Positions 35,514-47,902 of a DNA stretch of 64,000 bases are shown here, piece by piece. The notes below the pieces were generated by a model. It searched no databases, had not been told where the DNA came from, and saw only the letters and a program-made list of their open reading frames with translations. Each line of letters starts with the position of its first letter. Within the stretch, counting starts at the first letter, position 1. Source of the DNA: Daldinia sp. FL1419 (Eukaryota > Ascomycota > Sordariomycetes > Xylariales > Hypoxylaceae); the NCBI GenBank assembly GCA_025201765.1, contig MU623369.1:62001-126000 (forward strand). Reading direction: 5' to 3'. Made by a program: the position numbers and the translations under genes.

Positions 35514-38500
35514 TCTCTCGGCCGCTACCTGGTCGAATTGCTCGAGCCCAAAACGTGCGAAGATCCGAAAATAGCTGAATAGGCTGAGACGATTTCAGTG
35601 CAGATCAATAGTAAAGAGGCGGTGAAAGGATGGATAGGTTCTGGATGCTAGATGATTAGTTCCAAGTTTTTCTCGGGCTATTTAAATGGGTAAATGTGAG
35701 AAGAGTAGAGAGGAGAAGAACAGTAGTAGCAATAGTAATGGTGGTAGTGACAAGGTTGGACAAAGCTGTAGCAGTTGCATTGATAGTGACTATCCGAGTG
35801 ATGGTGACTTTGGAACTGTGACAGAGGCAGTTTTTGAATGTGAAAATAAGTGCGGGTGTGTTAGAAGAGGTAGTTGAAAAAAATGAATATTCGAGTGGTG
35901 AATGGTAAATCACCATGGTACGAAACGAAACAACATCCACCAACTCATGTACAGAAAGATCGAGCCATGTCTAAGTTTAGTGCTGGCTCCAGTCTCGTTC
36001 TTTCCCCCCCATTAAGAGATCGTGATAGTATAACTGGCTCTTTCCTTAGGACCTCCTTCAAATACACGCGTACCGAGCTACACGAGAGCACCTACTCGTG
36101 TAGGTAACTGATGTGTCGACAGAAGGTAGGAGGTGGCATGACTTCCTAGCTAAGGGAACTAATCGCCAAGCACTAAACTCTAAATAAAACACCTTCTCCC
36201 ATTACGCCACAACATTTTAGAGGCAAATGGACGGTACTATTATACATTCCCAATACGGAGAGGTAAACAATGATTATATAAAGTGAATCTTCAAGTTAGA
36301 AGCCCACAATAAAAAGGGGAGGGGCGGCACAGGGAATGTTTAACTGGAGGGTTATTAAAAAAAGGGAAAAAAAGGAAAAAAAAAAAAAGTTGGATAACAT
36401 GATAAAATACCATTACTCGAATCTTTCTTGATTGAGTGTACTCGATGCCCAACGTAGGTAACGAAGGTCAGGAAGCAGGTAAGGTAGGGTAAAGTTGAAG
36501 CGTAGGAGGCGTCTCTGCAGCCAAGACATCTCGTCTGATCAGGACTCTATGGATTTCTATGGGCTCTAATGCGGGAGTGTATCATGGCGTGGAAGAGATC
36601 ACCAGCATTGGGCATGCAGAAACTTACCTAACCAGGTCATAGTCTCTCGAATAACCAAGGCGCTTCCACTGGTAACACCGGTAATGCTCCTCCTTTGTAT
36701 GCAAGTCGATGAGGCTCAAATGAGTAGCAGCCTGTTGGTCCAGTGGTTCATAAGAAATCCTGCGCGTTCAACTTCCAACCTTCTAACCAGGGAGGCAAGG
36801 AGGTAGATCTGCGGCGGTATCTAGAAGCCCTGACCAACGTCCGGTCCGAATACCACCAACAAGAGTTATATCCGTCTTCGTAAAGGATAGCCACGTGAAA
36901 AGTATGGAAATAGGGTTGCCGGGTTCAAGCTCAGCCCTACGGAAGTGACGTACACCTAAGCTACGACAGTTTACCGTGAGGACCAAAGAACCGTAGAGAT
37001 GAAACGGTAGATGAGGTCAGATCTAGACCGGACGGAAATAACGGGACCAGAGTTAGCTTGAAAGAGAATGCAAGAACTAAGTCGAAGGTTGGCTGACAGA
37101 GTAAGACCGTCAAAGGTCCAGGTCTACGGCTCTCTGCCCAGTTATGCCTTGCGTATCAGTAGACGTCGAGTTAAGCACCAACAGAACGAAGGACGAACGT
37201 TTAGACGAAGCAAGACACATGACTTAATGTGGAACAAAATGGTGACTAGAGAATTGCCTAACATATTAAGCTTCTAAAGGGGCCCAGACGTCCGATTCTC
37301 GTCTCCAAGATCTGCATCGTGTAATTTCCAGGTCCACATCACGCGGAATCCAAAAACGAGGCGAATAAAAGTCTAGAAGCGGCACTAAACTCGTCACGGA
37401 GCAGCCGGCTAAAGTAACCGGTCACTGCGGTACTAGATAAGAACATGGGGTGTGTCCAGGGGAAACATATCAACCAGCATGAGCCGCATAGAGCAGCAGG
37501 GAGTCCATGCCAATCTTCCCAAGGGTTCAAAATCTCTGTCGCCAAGAGGTATCACAGCACGTCTGTTTCCCGTAGCCGCAGCGGCGGTGTGCAACGCATA
37601 CTTGGTGTGTGTACGAGCTGGAAACATATCTAATAAGAAAGAAAAATGCCATACGAACTGAGAGCAAACTGTTACGGAGAATATGGTAAGGGATAAATTT
37701 TGATGCAGACTCAACAACTCAGCTCAACAGAGATACGCAGAAATACGCAGCTAGACAGATCTATGTCAGTTAGCCCCAAGCATGGGCGGAATGCCCTATT
37801 CGCGAGCCAAGAGTATTGTTTTTGGGGCTGACTCTGGTGTCTTTTATTTCATTTTAGTCGACCCAGCAATCCAGTGTACACGCAACGTGGATCGCGCTAA
37901 AGCGAGCCATTTTGACGCCACTGGTTAGTATGACGGCTCGTCAACTCAGTGGTTTGGGATTGGCACTGGGCAGGGGGAACTGGGGGCGCTCGTGACTTAA
38001 ACTCAAGCCAAACCGCCATCCACTTGGAAAAGATGCCAACGTTCTTGGTGGGACAAAATATATTCTGTACCGTTTAACAATACCAGCAAATACCAGCAGT
38101 TTGATGAGTCCACATGGCCAGTTGCAGGAACTTGTCGCGCAGTGACACGTCAACTTAATCGGAACTCATCACAACGAAGGGGAGAAAAAAATTTGCAGCT
38201 AACAAAGCGCAAACAGGGAAGAGGAAGGGGGACAGGGATTAATGCGCGAACAACCACGGCCCGTGTTCGTATCCCTATCAAGACAACAAAAAATGCTGAC
38301 AGTTGAAAACCGGCGGAAATTTTGATTTCCAGGCATGCTGGTAGGGTACAGGACTGACCGAGACGGCCCCCAAATTCATTGGCTCGTCGTCTCGGTGAAA
38401 TGGGATTATGGGTGAGTCAAAGACTGTATCGGAAACTAGATGGTCTTATTAGAATCTAAGGATCTGAGCACCGGAGAGTCTTGTTCGGGAATGTAGTTCC

Positions 38501-40889
38501 CAACGTAACACGACTTGGGGACCGTCGTAGAGTCTTGGGCGCAGAGCGGTTGTTGTGCTTTTGTAAAAAAGTTGGCAACAAACGTCTCGTAGTGCTGCAG
38601 GGTTGCGTCGATGTGCCCAGAACACGTGTCTGCTGTACGACAACGGGAAACAAATAGATTGGTGTTTCCATGAGGCCGGAAAGGGGTCATATATATGTAT
38701 ATTGTTGAGTGATTGAGTCGCGGCATTTGGTATCGAAATTTGTTGGTGGAAAGATGAAGAGAAGGGTGAGGACTCGATGTGACTGGTACTTAGCTGGGGT
38801 ACGTAGGTGTGAACTGGAAAATGATTTGCGACCCGACCGGACGGATCTAATTGCCAGTGGTGAAAGAGCCAGGGGTTCGGGAGAGATATGTGGGGAGGTT
38901 TAGCTGCTTGCTACCGTAGAATTTCTAGGAGGTTACGTCGATGCCATGCGTATGGACCTGCTAACCGTTAGGAACCTACCTAAAGGAACCTACCATAACC
39001 AAACCTAGTAGGTGAGAAGAGGTAGTACAAATACAGTAGGTAACAATAGGTAGTAGTAGCGGTGACTTTGTATTTCGTAATGCAAAATACCTATTAGATA
39101 GGTTACCCGAACCTTAACAAATACCTATTAACCTACACTACATACATGCGTGCAGGTACATAACACCTGTGGAAGGAAGGTATCCACTTGCACTGACCGA
39201 CATGGAATTATCGACGTCACGAAACCCCCTACCGTCCGTATTAAGCTTGCATGTACATACTTACCTAAGTGCCTACCTAAGGAGGTAGGTAGCACTCCCA
39301 TTTGAATGTAGATATGACGCGAAGCCGAAAGGGAATAAATCAGTGCTTGTGCTTACATCACCTTACCTTACCTCCGAGTTACTTTCCGGCGGGGAATTAA
39401 AAAGTAACGTTCAAGTTAAAAGGTAACGTACGTTAAGGTGTTAACCGCCTAAGAATCTTACGTATTTCATGTAATAAGAAGCATGCAAGAGGCACGCAAG
39501 AGGCACGCAAGAGGCGCGTAAAGAAGCATGGTAGGGACGTACGTACGAGGTAAGCATGTAAGTACCTAACCTATATCATGTACGCTACGTCCATATGTGT
39601 AGGTAACCTATAATTCTACTCATTATGCGTCAGTCTAATCAAGCAGCTCTTATTGAAAATCCACTTTAGTTTCGTGTACGCACACATCATCGCGAAACAT
39701 CAACCGATGATCGATCCGCTCATCTACCCGTCAGCACCCGTCCCTCCTCGGAGATGCCACTAAGAGAAAACCCACCGGCTATCCGACCCAATCATCTCCA
39801 TTATCAACGCGGGTCACGTAGTTTTATGTGCATATGTGTGCTGTGCTAATGTCCGGGCTTCAGATGAGAAATGTGATATATCATAACTGCAATCTCAATG
39901 CTATTCATCAAAAGAAAAGAAAAAAGCTTGACGTTACCGTCGTCTAGCCGAGTCTGGTCCGCTAGTTGGTTCTCACATTAGCTCGTCAAATCTCAGCCTC
40001 GAGGTTGCCCAAGTAGGTAACTACTTGGAGATCACCGTTATTATCTACAAATATAACTATAGCTCTAAGCTAGGTGTTATATTTATCTCACCTAAGTCGC
40101 TGACTCAATGCTCATGTGCGGCAGTCTAGATTCGCGGCTCTGCGGAGCAACACTATATTATTAACACGCTGACCACACCGTCTCACTGCCTACATAGCGC
40201 CGGCATGCAGATGTTGGCACGAGACTTCAATCTCATCTTATGTAATAACAAGCTGCAGCCGGAGTCCTGCAACTTCACCTTCGGTATCGGTTTCGGTCAG
40301 CAATCGACATATTCACAACTAGGACAGCAGCCTCCACACCACCGCTGATTACGGTTGATTGCGCGGGTAGGTAGTATTTACATCTCTTTAACCTCCCTAA
40401 AGGGTAACCCATCAGCAGACATCGTCAGATCAACAGAATAAGATTAGCATCTTATTAACTTAAATATGCCATTTACACATCGTATACATTTAGCACCCTA
40501 GTTGCAGTGATGCCATAGCCCTGCTGCTTACATTACCCGCATTATTGCAGTTAAATTATGTATATATTATGGATTAGTAACTGTACCAAATATATATACA
40601 AGTGCAAAACGGCTTATGAATAACTCATTTGCCGTGGAGATTATTAGCCATTAGAAAAGAACTGGTCGAATTAAGGAATATAACCTAATTTTGATATTAA
40701 TATTATTACCTAAATGTCAATAAATAAAACAGATTCTATATATTATAGGAATGAAGGATTGAACGGAGTGTAAAAATCCCCTGTGTCTGCAGAATACGTA
40801 ATCTAGGTAGCAGATACATCCACTTATACCTTCCCAGCACCGCTAATCAATTTAGAAATCCGGCCGCTCCTATTGTCTAATATCAACCT
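35514..40889. other. Gene-poor 5.4-kb region
   Basis: No supported gene. The first ~200 bp include the ABC-transporter promoter. An A-rich tract with G interruptions lies at about 36355-36391. TACCTA/TAGGTA words cluster at 38960-39060 and 39110-39310. Small open frames on both strands overlap each other and show no family motif. Confidence 0.5.
39481..39519 (+). repeat. Short tandem repeat, 11-bp unit
   Basis: Unit GCACGCAAGAG, first copy with one change (GCATGCAAGAG), two perfect copies, then a degenerate partial fourth (GCGCGTAAAG). Lies in a gene-poor region; no function evident. Confidence 0.7.
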
Positions 40890-41825
40890 TGACACCCCTG
40901 ATAGAGTTTTCTAAAAGCCTTGAGACTTTCCACAATCCGGGGCAATCGATCATCCTTTCCCCAGTGATGAATCTAGAACAAAGTTATCCGAAGGGCCTTA
41001 TAATGCTCCCAATCAAACATAGCACGACCGGACATGGTATTCATTCTTTCATCTTCCTCCATAGTAGAAAAATATGGCAGAGATATGGTGCTACAGTAAA
41101 GAGGATGACAACATCTTGATCCTTTAAACGTGGCAGGGCTGCGTCCATAGCTATGCGACCGTCAACGGAGGATATAATTCGCAGTTTATCATTGCTGGCG
41201 GTGGGGGTATCATAAAATCATCGAAGAGTTTGGGTTTGTAACTGTTCCCATGCTACTAATTGCATCTGCTAGGCTTCCATTAGGTCTTCATGTTCTTGCT
41301 GCTACTCTTGTATCACTGCGTCAAGATCCTTTAAAAGCCTAATATCTAATAGAAGGTTAATAATCTAATTATTGATGCGTATAAAATTTATATAATTAGT
41401 AAATATTTTTGAAAATGTCGATTTATATGCCGAGTTAAGAACTTATCTAAAATATTCTTAGTGCCTAATGCTTATAAATATTATCATCAATACAATAATC
41501 TAAAAGCTTGATATTCATGATCTTATCAACCTCTTTCTGGATTAATTCTTCAACTTTATCCAAGTGATCATCAACGGGGATATTGTTATTGCCAAGTATG
41601 GTAGTTCAAAGGCGCATACTTTCTACTAATTTTGGAACTGGGACAACTCCAGATTCACGGCGCAATATGTCAGAAATGCTTCGATTTAATGACATCTCTG
41701 AAATTGCAATGTCCAGATCGGAATTAAATTGCAAAGGGGGGAGATTTAAATTGTTATAAAACCACCCAGTTACTTTTTATCCTTTTGAAATGAAAATGCT
41801 TTAAGTTCTTCCTTGGGACATCGCA
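40890..41825 (-). pseudogene. AT-rich decayed gene of unrecognised family, RIP-like
   Basis: Protein-like minus-strand blocks with stops. Near 41600-41820: CPKEELKAFSFQKDKK, stop, LGGFITI, stop, then SDLDIAISEMSLNRSISDIL and VPVPKLVESMRL. Near 41500-41590: VDDHLDKVEELIQKEVDKIM. Near 41115-41340: LLKDLDAVIQE, TAG, QQEHEDLMEA, TAG, QMQLVAWEQLQTQTLR, TGA, then LRIISSVDGRIAMDAALPRL. Near 40890-41060: MSGRAMFDWEHYKALRITLF, stop, IHHWGKDDRLPRIVESLKAF. Two TAG stops sit directly before CAG in Gln-rich contexts, as expected if CAG became TAG by C-to-T change. Reads as one old gene of about 900 bp; family not recognised. Confidence 0.45.
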
Positions 41826-42027
41826 GTGTATGGGGCGGGTCTTGTAGTATGTTTTCATGAAATGAGTTTAGGTAGGTAGGCAAGTATGCGTATGCGTAAA
41901 TGCCTATACGCTATATATTTCTTGATTTCCCTTCATATAAAAAGGCTATTGTCTTATTAGAAAAGGATTTATATTAATAACTCAAGACTTTTGATATGAA
42001 CATTGAACTCTTTCAGAGAATGCTCTA

Positions 42028-42054
42028 GACCCACGTGACTTCGACACGTGGGTC
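42028..42054. promoter_or_regulatory. Inverted CACGTG pair upstream of the sirtuin gene
   Basis: GACCCACGTG and CACGTGGGTC form perfect 10-bp arms with a 7-nt spacer, about 100 bp before the sirtuin ATG. CACGTG is the classic E-box for fungal bHLH factors (Cbf1/Pho4 type). Binding is inferred from the motif only. Confidence 0.5.
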
Positions 42055-42152
42055 CATCTCACATAAACCCGCGTTCTACACGCGTTTCTTCGACTATTAG
42101 ATCCTTTAACTATTATATCTGATCCATCTCAGAAAACCTATATAGTATAACC

Positions 42153-43446
42153 ATGGCGGATACCGCACCCATAATTCCCGCAGAGGAGCGCCAAGAAAAC
42201 TTTAATGCCGTTGACAAGAAGGCTGAGGCCCTTGCGGAGCAAATAAGGAAAAGCAAACACTTTGTTGTTTTTACCGGAGCGGGAGGTATTCCTGATTTCC
42301 GTGGTCCTGATGGCGTCTGGACGCGTATGGCTCAGGGGAGACAGCGGACTACTGTGAATACCCTTCAAGCTTTGCCGACTCCTACGCACATGGCACTTGT
42401 TGAACTTCAGAATCAAGGTTTATTAAAGTATCTGATAAGCCAGAATTGCGATGCCTTACATAGGAAAAGCGGGATATTACCAGTAAGCTCATAAGGATCT
42501 ATGTCGGGAGAGTTCGACCGTAGTTTATATGCTATCTTAATTCAGGATAAAATATCCGAGCTTCATGGCAATAATAATCGCGAATATTGCAAAGATTGTG
42601 GGAAAGAGTATCTTCGCGGTACTTGGCTACAAAATCCAACATAATACCATTCTCTTTTGCTGACAGTGAATAGACTTTCGAGCTGTCGCTTCATATGAAA
42701 AGACAGTCTACGACCATCGTACGGGGCGGAAGTGTGCGCAATGCGGCGGAGTCTTGCTAGATAGTATTACCAACTTCGGCGAGGCTCTTTTCGAAGAACC
42801 TTTGAAGCTTGCTCGTAGCCATGCGAAGAAGGCGGATCTCTGTCTCGTTCTAGGTTCTTCTCTCACAGTGAGCCCAGCGAACGGAATCCCGGAAATCGTT
42901 GGCTCTAGAAAGGGTTCCAAACTCATCATCTGCAATCTGCAGGATACGCCAATAGATGGGCTTGCAGATCAGCGTATCTACTCGAAGGCGGATGAGTTGA
43001 TGGTTCGAGTTATGGCCAAACTCGATATCCCAATTCCGCCATTCATTCTGCGCCGTCGATTAACTATTCAAATGGAGACCACGGGAAATGAGAGACATCA
43101 CTTGAAGATTTGTGGTGTCGACGTGGATGGCACGCCTGCCACCTTCCTGCGCTCAGTCAAGCTCGAACAATATAGCAGGCGGCCTGCTCGCACAGAGCCC
43201 TTCACTATTAGTTTTCGAAGCGACTTAGAGCCAGGGGCGGAGTTAAAGTTGGAATTAGAATTCATAGGGAACTACGGGGAGCCCAACCTGGAGATTGTAT
43301 ACGAGTATACAGGCGAGGTTGGGGCAGGGACATTGTATCTCCTTGAGTATAATCCACAGAGTGGGGAATGGAAGACAGAAAGGCAAGTAGGTCGAAGTCT
43401 TGATGAAGATAGCGGACGTGCAAAGCGTGGGAGGACGTTAGGTTAA
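42153..43446 (+). CDS. SIRT6/7-type sirtuin with a shortened NAD-binding loop
   Basis: Class IV-like NAD-dependent deacylase family. Exons 42153-42482, 42546-42618 and 42674-43446 (introns GT/AG, in phase) give 391 residues. Conserved features: FTGAG at 40-44, GIPDFRGPDGVWT at 45-57, SQNCDALHRKSG at 97-107, presumed catalytic His117 in ELHG, zinc Cys125/128 (CKDC) and Cys155/158 (CAQC), LGSSLTVSPANGIPE and ICNLQDTPID. The family normally has about five residues (Ile-Ser-Thr-type) between GAG and GIPDFRG; here they are missing at the 42284/42285 junction, with no intron there. This removes part of the cofactor-binding loop, so the enzyme may be inactive although the rest is well conserved. A C-terminal beta-rich extension follows (about residues 235-391). 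Nuclear localisation is inferred from family. Confidence 0.85.
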
Positions 43447-43731
43447 CCTACCTACTTTTGAATGAGGCTTCTAGTAGCCAGCCTGACGCTGCTGCTACTG
43501 CTACGTATGATGACGATAATAGCGCCCGTGGAATTTTATTAAGATTTATATACTATCTAAATAGGCACAATGTGGGTAATTCCTGAGCGTCTCCTGGGAG
43601 ACAAAACAAAAGTTTCGCATGTCTTAAGAAATTTGCTTCTAGTACCATGGAGGATGGCGAGGTCGACAATACCGACGTTAGACATGTATCAGCAAGCTTA
43701 AACTACTTATTTAGTATCGATATGAACATTA

Positions 43732-44343
43732 TCACTTCGAGCTATACTCCTCATACACCCCCGGCCTCCCCAACACCCACCCCAACACAACCGCAGCGCC
43801 CATCAGCGCCTTCGTAACTATGCCACCAACCCACCCCGTACCCGCGGTAACCGGATAATTATCCGCCCTCCAAAACAAATTCCAAAGCTCGAGGCTCAAG
43901 AGCACGTCGTTCCAAGCGCCGTTCCCGTTTTTAGGTGCATCCAGGATAATCCCATTCAAGTTCCGAAAGAAGACTTCCTTTGCCCCGTCCTTCGGCGCCG
44001 TCCACTCCTTCACCACTAAGTCCCCCCCCTCCCCCTCCCCCTCGCGTTGCCCCTCCCGATCAGCACGCCGCCACTCGTGTATCGCGCTTCTAGGAACGGT
44101 GATCACGCCATCGGCAGGACCGACGTAGAACGTCCGGCCGGACAGCGTGACGCATGCACGACCGGATAATACTTGTAGAAACTCGGTATGCGAGTCATGC
44201 CAATGTGGACCGGACGTCCATGCGGAACCAACGGGGACTCTGATTTTAGCTTGGTCGCGCGCCGATAGATCGTAAGTGACGGCTTCTAGGCCGGTGCGGG
44301 TAAAAGTATCTTGATCTGTCCGGCGGGTTCGCTTTGAAGACAT
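43732..44343 (-). CDS. Cupin-domain protein
   Basis: Intronless, 203 residues. The cupin motif 1 reads PHWHDSHTEFLQVLSG with His47, His49 and Glu54 as metal ligands; motif 2 ends PRSAIHEWRR with His89. VTLSGRTFYVGPADGVITVP lies between them, so one cupin barrel is complete. A Gly/Glu-rich insert (GQREGEGEGG) follows. The C-terminal quarter (GTGWVGGIVTKALMGAAVVL...) is hydrophobic and may be a membrane anchor. Relatives in fungi often act as small-molecule dioxygenases, isomerases or sensors; no substrate can be assigned. It is convergent with the sirtuin gene at a 285-bp distance. Confidence 0.75.
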   Translation of the reverse strand: MSSKRTRRTDQDTFTRTGLEAVTYDLSARDQAKIRVPVGSAWTSGPHWHDSHTEFLQVLSGRACVTLSGRTFYVGPADGVITVPRSAIHEWRRADREGQREGEGEGGDLVVKEWTAPKDGAKEVFFRNLNGIILDAPKNGNGAWNDVLLSLELWNLFWRADNYPVTAGTGWVGGIVTKALMGAAVVLGWVLGRPGVYEEYSSK

Positions 44344-45208
44344 ACTTGATTTCTCCCTGTCCCTTCTAGGTTTATTAAGAATATACGCAGGCCCAGTTGC
44401 CAGAAAAGTTATGTCTAGGTTAGTTTAACCTACTCTTATTACAATTGTGTGAATAGGAGGGGTTGGAGAGACCCTATAAAGATAAAAGCCTGCTGACGAT
44501 CTAGCGTGACTGAATCTGGCGAGGTGTTAGGTGTAACTATTCCTTCTGTGCCGCATAGTTATTGCTAACATAATTATTGCCAAGAATGTGCATATCCTAC
44601 CTACCTAATACTTCTTCAATAATACATTGCCATTTAACAAGGCTCGCAGTGTGATTTTTATGAATGAATGAGTACCTACTTACTAACCTACCTACCTATA
44701 TATTAAACAATCTAACCGTAGGTATTACGACCCCTCGTTGAATTAAAAGAAAATCAAGGTTCTTATGTATCGTCACACCTGTATCCCTCAGAGCTTCACG
44801 GCCTAATTAAACTATTACTAGGGGTTCGAAAATCGATGATCTTGTCGACAACATATTTGAAATTAGCCCTCATTGGGGCTCTTCCAGGCTTGTATTGGTT
44901 AGGAACCTAATGTAAGAAGTAAGGATTCATAGAATAGGATTGTAATGGGGTTATAAGTAGGTACCTATAAGTACTTAAAGTAAAGCGCATCTCATGTTTT
45001 TCCCAGCACGAAGACCCATTACCTAGTATCACCCACAGGAATGATTTACTCTGCATCATAAACTGAGAGTATGCTTTCGTACTTTGGGCATATGCCTATG
45101 CCCTAATAATTTGATACCGTGATCCACAACACGGTATCCAGGTAACTCTGAAGCGCTCCTCAAAGAACGCTGGCTAATATTTGCTAGTATCGTTATCATC
45201 TCTACCCT
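44344..45208. other. Spacer with TACCTA words
   Basis: Upstream of the cupin gene and downstream of the RING-CH gene. TACCTACCTA and its complement occur near 44600-44700. No gene seen. Confidence 0.45.
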
Positions 45209-46581
45209 CTAACGACGTCGGTTTGGATTATCCGAGTTCCTAATCCTCCTTGTTGACCAGTTCATGATCTTCCTGTACTTGACCCACATGTAAAATACGT
45301 CCTTGAGCGCGACAAACAAGCACCCACCGACAAGGCTCCGTCCCCATCGCTGCTGAAGTAGGCCTGTATAAAAGCCGGATGCCGGTCGTGTAACAAACCG
45401 TGACGGAAGCACAAATCGTAGTATCTCGCCCATCCCGTAACATACGCCTGGAAAAAGTAATGCCCCAGCCAAGAAATTTTCGAGTTGCTTCCCTTGTGTG
45501 GCCCTGTTGTTACGATTATCCTGTTGGACATGGGCTACCTCGTCTTCATCATCACCGCCTAGCACTATATCGATCTCCAAATCTAACAAATTACCACGTT
45601 CAATCGCGGGTTCTGCAGGTTCCGGTATCGTATTCGGCTGCCGACCCGCGTCGCTAGCCATCTTCCTTGCTTGGGCTTCCCATCTCTTCTCAAGCGTTCT
45701 AGAGACCGCACTGTGGAGCTGGAAGTAGGTATTCCTGACCGCTGGGTAAATGGCTAGAGCTCGTTGGGGTGATGGGGGCCAAATAAAGTATTCGTCCGAA
45801 TGATCTATGAGTGCGATGAGTGTCGCATACTATTAGTTTCGTCAGCTATGTCCTATTCGTAAGAGGCCCGGTGCACAGTGCACGTAGAGCTGCCTACCAG
45901 TATGGAAGTCGGAAACAAACCGAGGTCCCTAAAATGAGTTCGGTTCAGCACCAAACCTGGGGCGATGAACGGCAATATAGCAAAGTTCATCAAGTTCATA
46001 GGGGGTAGGAGGCTCCTATCTGTTGCACGAAGAGGAAGGCGAATAAAACCAAATATGACAGGATCTTTAGTGTTGAACAGGAAGTTCATCGTAGCTTCAG
46101 GACCCGCAAACAAGTCGAGAGCTTTGATACCGTAGATGGAACTGCTCACTAGAGCGCCGGAAGCAACAAATCCGAATAAAATTTGGGGAGACCATCTAGA
46201 AAACGTATTGTCCAGGTAGTTACTCAGATATGTTGCCAGGTCCCATCGCTCAGTAACTATGATTTGTCCTTTGCAGATGGGACACTTGACTTCCTTTTTC
46301 TGCGATTCGAGGTCTGCGACCCACGTCATGAGACACTCATGATGTCCTTCTAACGTGCATGTGCATGGCGTCGACCAATCGGCGGGGAGTGTAGCTTCGG
46401 GCTCATCGACGAGGCAGATGAAACATCGGCGGGTGTTCAGCGGAGGATCAGAGAAGGAGTTTGGTGGTGGGTTATTTGTTGGTTCACCCTGTTCGGTTGT
46501 CTGAGGAGCTGGAGTAGTCGTCGTGGCCGTATCTTCGTTTGGAGCCTCGACGAGAGGCGAGTGGGCTGGCGAAGATGCCAT
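45209..46581 (-). CDS. RING-CH (MARCH-like) membrane E3 ubiquitin ligase
   Basis: Exon 1 45898-46581 and exon 2 45209-45829, intron 45830-45897 (GTAGGC/ATAG) in phase, 434 residues. After a Thr/Pro-rich N-terminus, the C4HC3 RING-CH runs from Cys53 to Cys103: CFIC, then CTC, HHEC and CPIC (Cys53, 56, 73, 75, His80, Cys83, 100, 103). Several hydrophobic segments follow: ILFGFVASGALVSSSIYG, MNFAILPFIAPGLVL, AGALLFPGVCYGMGEILRFV and GGCLFVALKDVFYMWVKYR, so it is an integral membrane protein of the ER/endosomal type. Between the second and third segments lies an acidic stretch (GGDDEDEV). The second exon would look like a separate small gene if the intron were missed. Initiation at the ATG at 46581. 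Confidence 0.82.
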
Positions 46582-47902
46582 CACAAGAGATTTGAATGGA
46601 TTCTATGCTATGCCATACTCCGATAAATGATACCAAGGTGGTGCCGGAATGTGAGGAAACAGCTTAAGAGTATTGAAAGTTGATGCGTCGGATTTGTATC
46701 GTTACCTATGTAATAATAGACTCGAAGTTAAATGATCCAAGTTGGTTCAATATTGGTGATGATTGCCGATAAGTTGATAAGTTGTCGCTGATATCATTTT
46801 TTTCAGGTTGGTACGCATTTGCGCTAAAGACCCTTACAGCTTCCATGGAAAAGGCTTACCTAAAGTAGGTAGCTAGGTACCTTGTACCTAACTTAGGTAG
46901 TGTATCTACTACTAGTGTACACTACCTACCTAGGTAAGGTAACCTCTTCCATGCTCGGCCATCAGTGAGGTTCCCCACCAGAAACGCCCTAGGTACATAA
47001 TATTGTACGTAGCGATTCTTGACGCTTTCCCCGCTTCTGCAGGTACCTAAGAGGTCCCTTAAATACAATAAATACAAGCTAACCTACACGTTTATCATAT
47101 CATCACATGTAATCCGTAAAATACGAGGCATTCTTAAAAGCTGTCAAGATACCTTGGGCTAGGTTTCTTAGGGGGTAACTTATCAAAGGTACCGATTTAC
47201 ATCAGTATTCAATAACTTGAAGCTTGTCGGTTGAAGGCCTCGATATTTCACGACAATCGGCTAAGTTACCTAAACCTAGGTAGTTATCCTATCTCTTTCT
47301 TATACATCTCCCCGTAAAGTTATCGTTGATCCTGAGGGTTACCATCATGCAAATTATGAGGATGCTATCCGGAGCAATACGGAGTCGGCTCTTTTATAAC
47401 TCTTCGATTTCGGTTCAAGTATTCGTACCTCTCCCAGAAATATCATAAGGTTATTATTGACGGAGTATAGGATAGTGCCTCATGATACTATCATCATTGC
47501 ATAAACCCTTATGGTGTTTCTAATAAGTCTAGTAATTACCGTACGTTCCTGGGCAGGCGTGAAAAAAAAGAGTAATATTTATTTGATAATGGATAGGTAG
47601 CCTATCATTTGAACGGCATAGAAATCGTTCCCGAGTAAGGCCGCAAATACTCTTAGTATAGCAGTTAAGCCTGAACCGTCCCGCTATGCTGATGACTAGC
47701 CGCCAAGACGACATTTGCATCCGAATGGACGGGTAATATGCAACGATCCCGAACCCCAGCTCCCGTATGGGACCCTTAATGAACTCTTGCTTGGGTTCTT
47801 TTTTGTTTATGGGATATGTATGTCACACTATAAAAACATCATCGCCGTTCTGTTAGCAAATTTTATGTTATCGGCCTTTCTCGTCAGCCCTCTTATTAAG
47901 AC
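46582..47902. other. Spacer with imperfect TAGGTA/TACCTA hairpin
   Basis: Divergent promoters lie here. At about 46864-46945 CCTAACTTAGGTAGTGTA faces TACACTACCTACCTAGG, an imperfect hairpin of roughly 20-bp arms. No gene supported; the small frame at 47715-47906 overlaps the next start and lacks support. Confidence 0.45.

Noticed and set aside
35686..36107. Several open frames upstream of the ABC transporter
   Set aside because: They overlap on both strands in low-complexity repeats such as GTAGTAGCAATAG and show no motif.
36740..36790. GGTCCAGTGGTTCATAAG-like segment resembling the 5' half of a tRNA
   Set aside because: I could not pair an acceptor stem, anticodon arm or T arm around it.
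45209..45661. Separate small membrane-protein gene
   Set aside because: It is exon 2 of the RING-CH gene; the intron at 45830-45897 joins in phase and the upstream residues continue the same protein.
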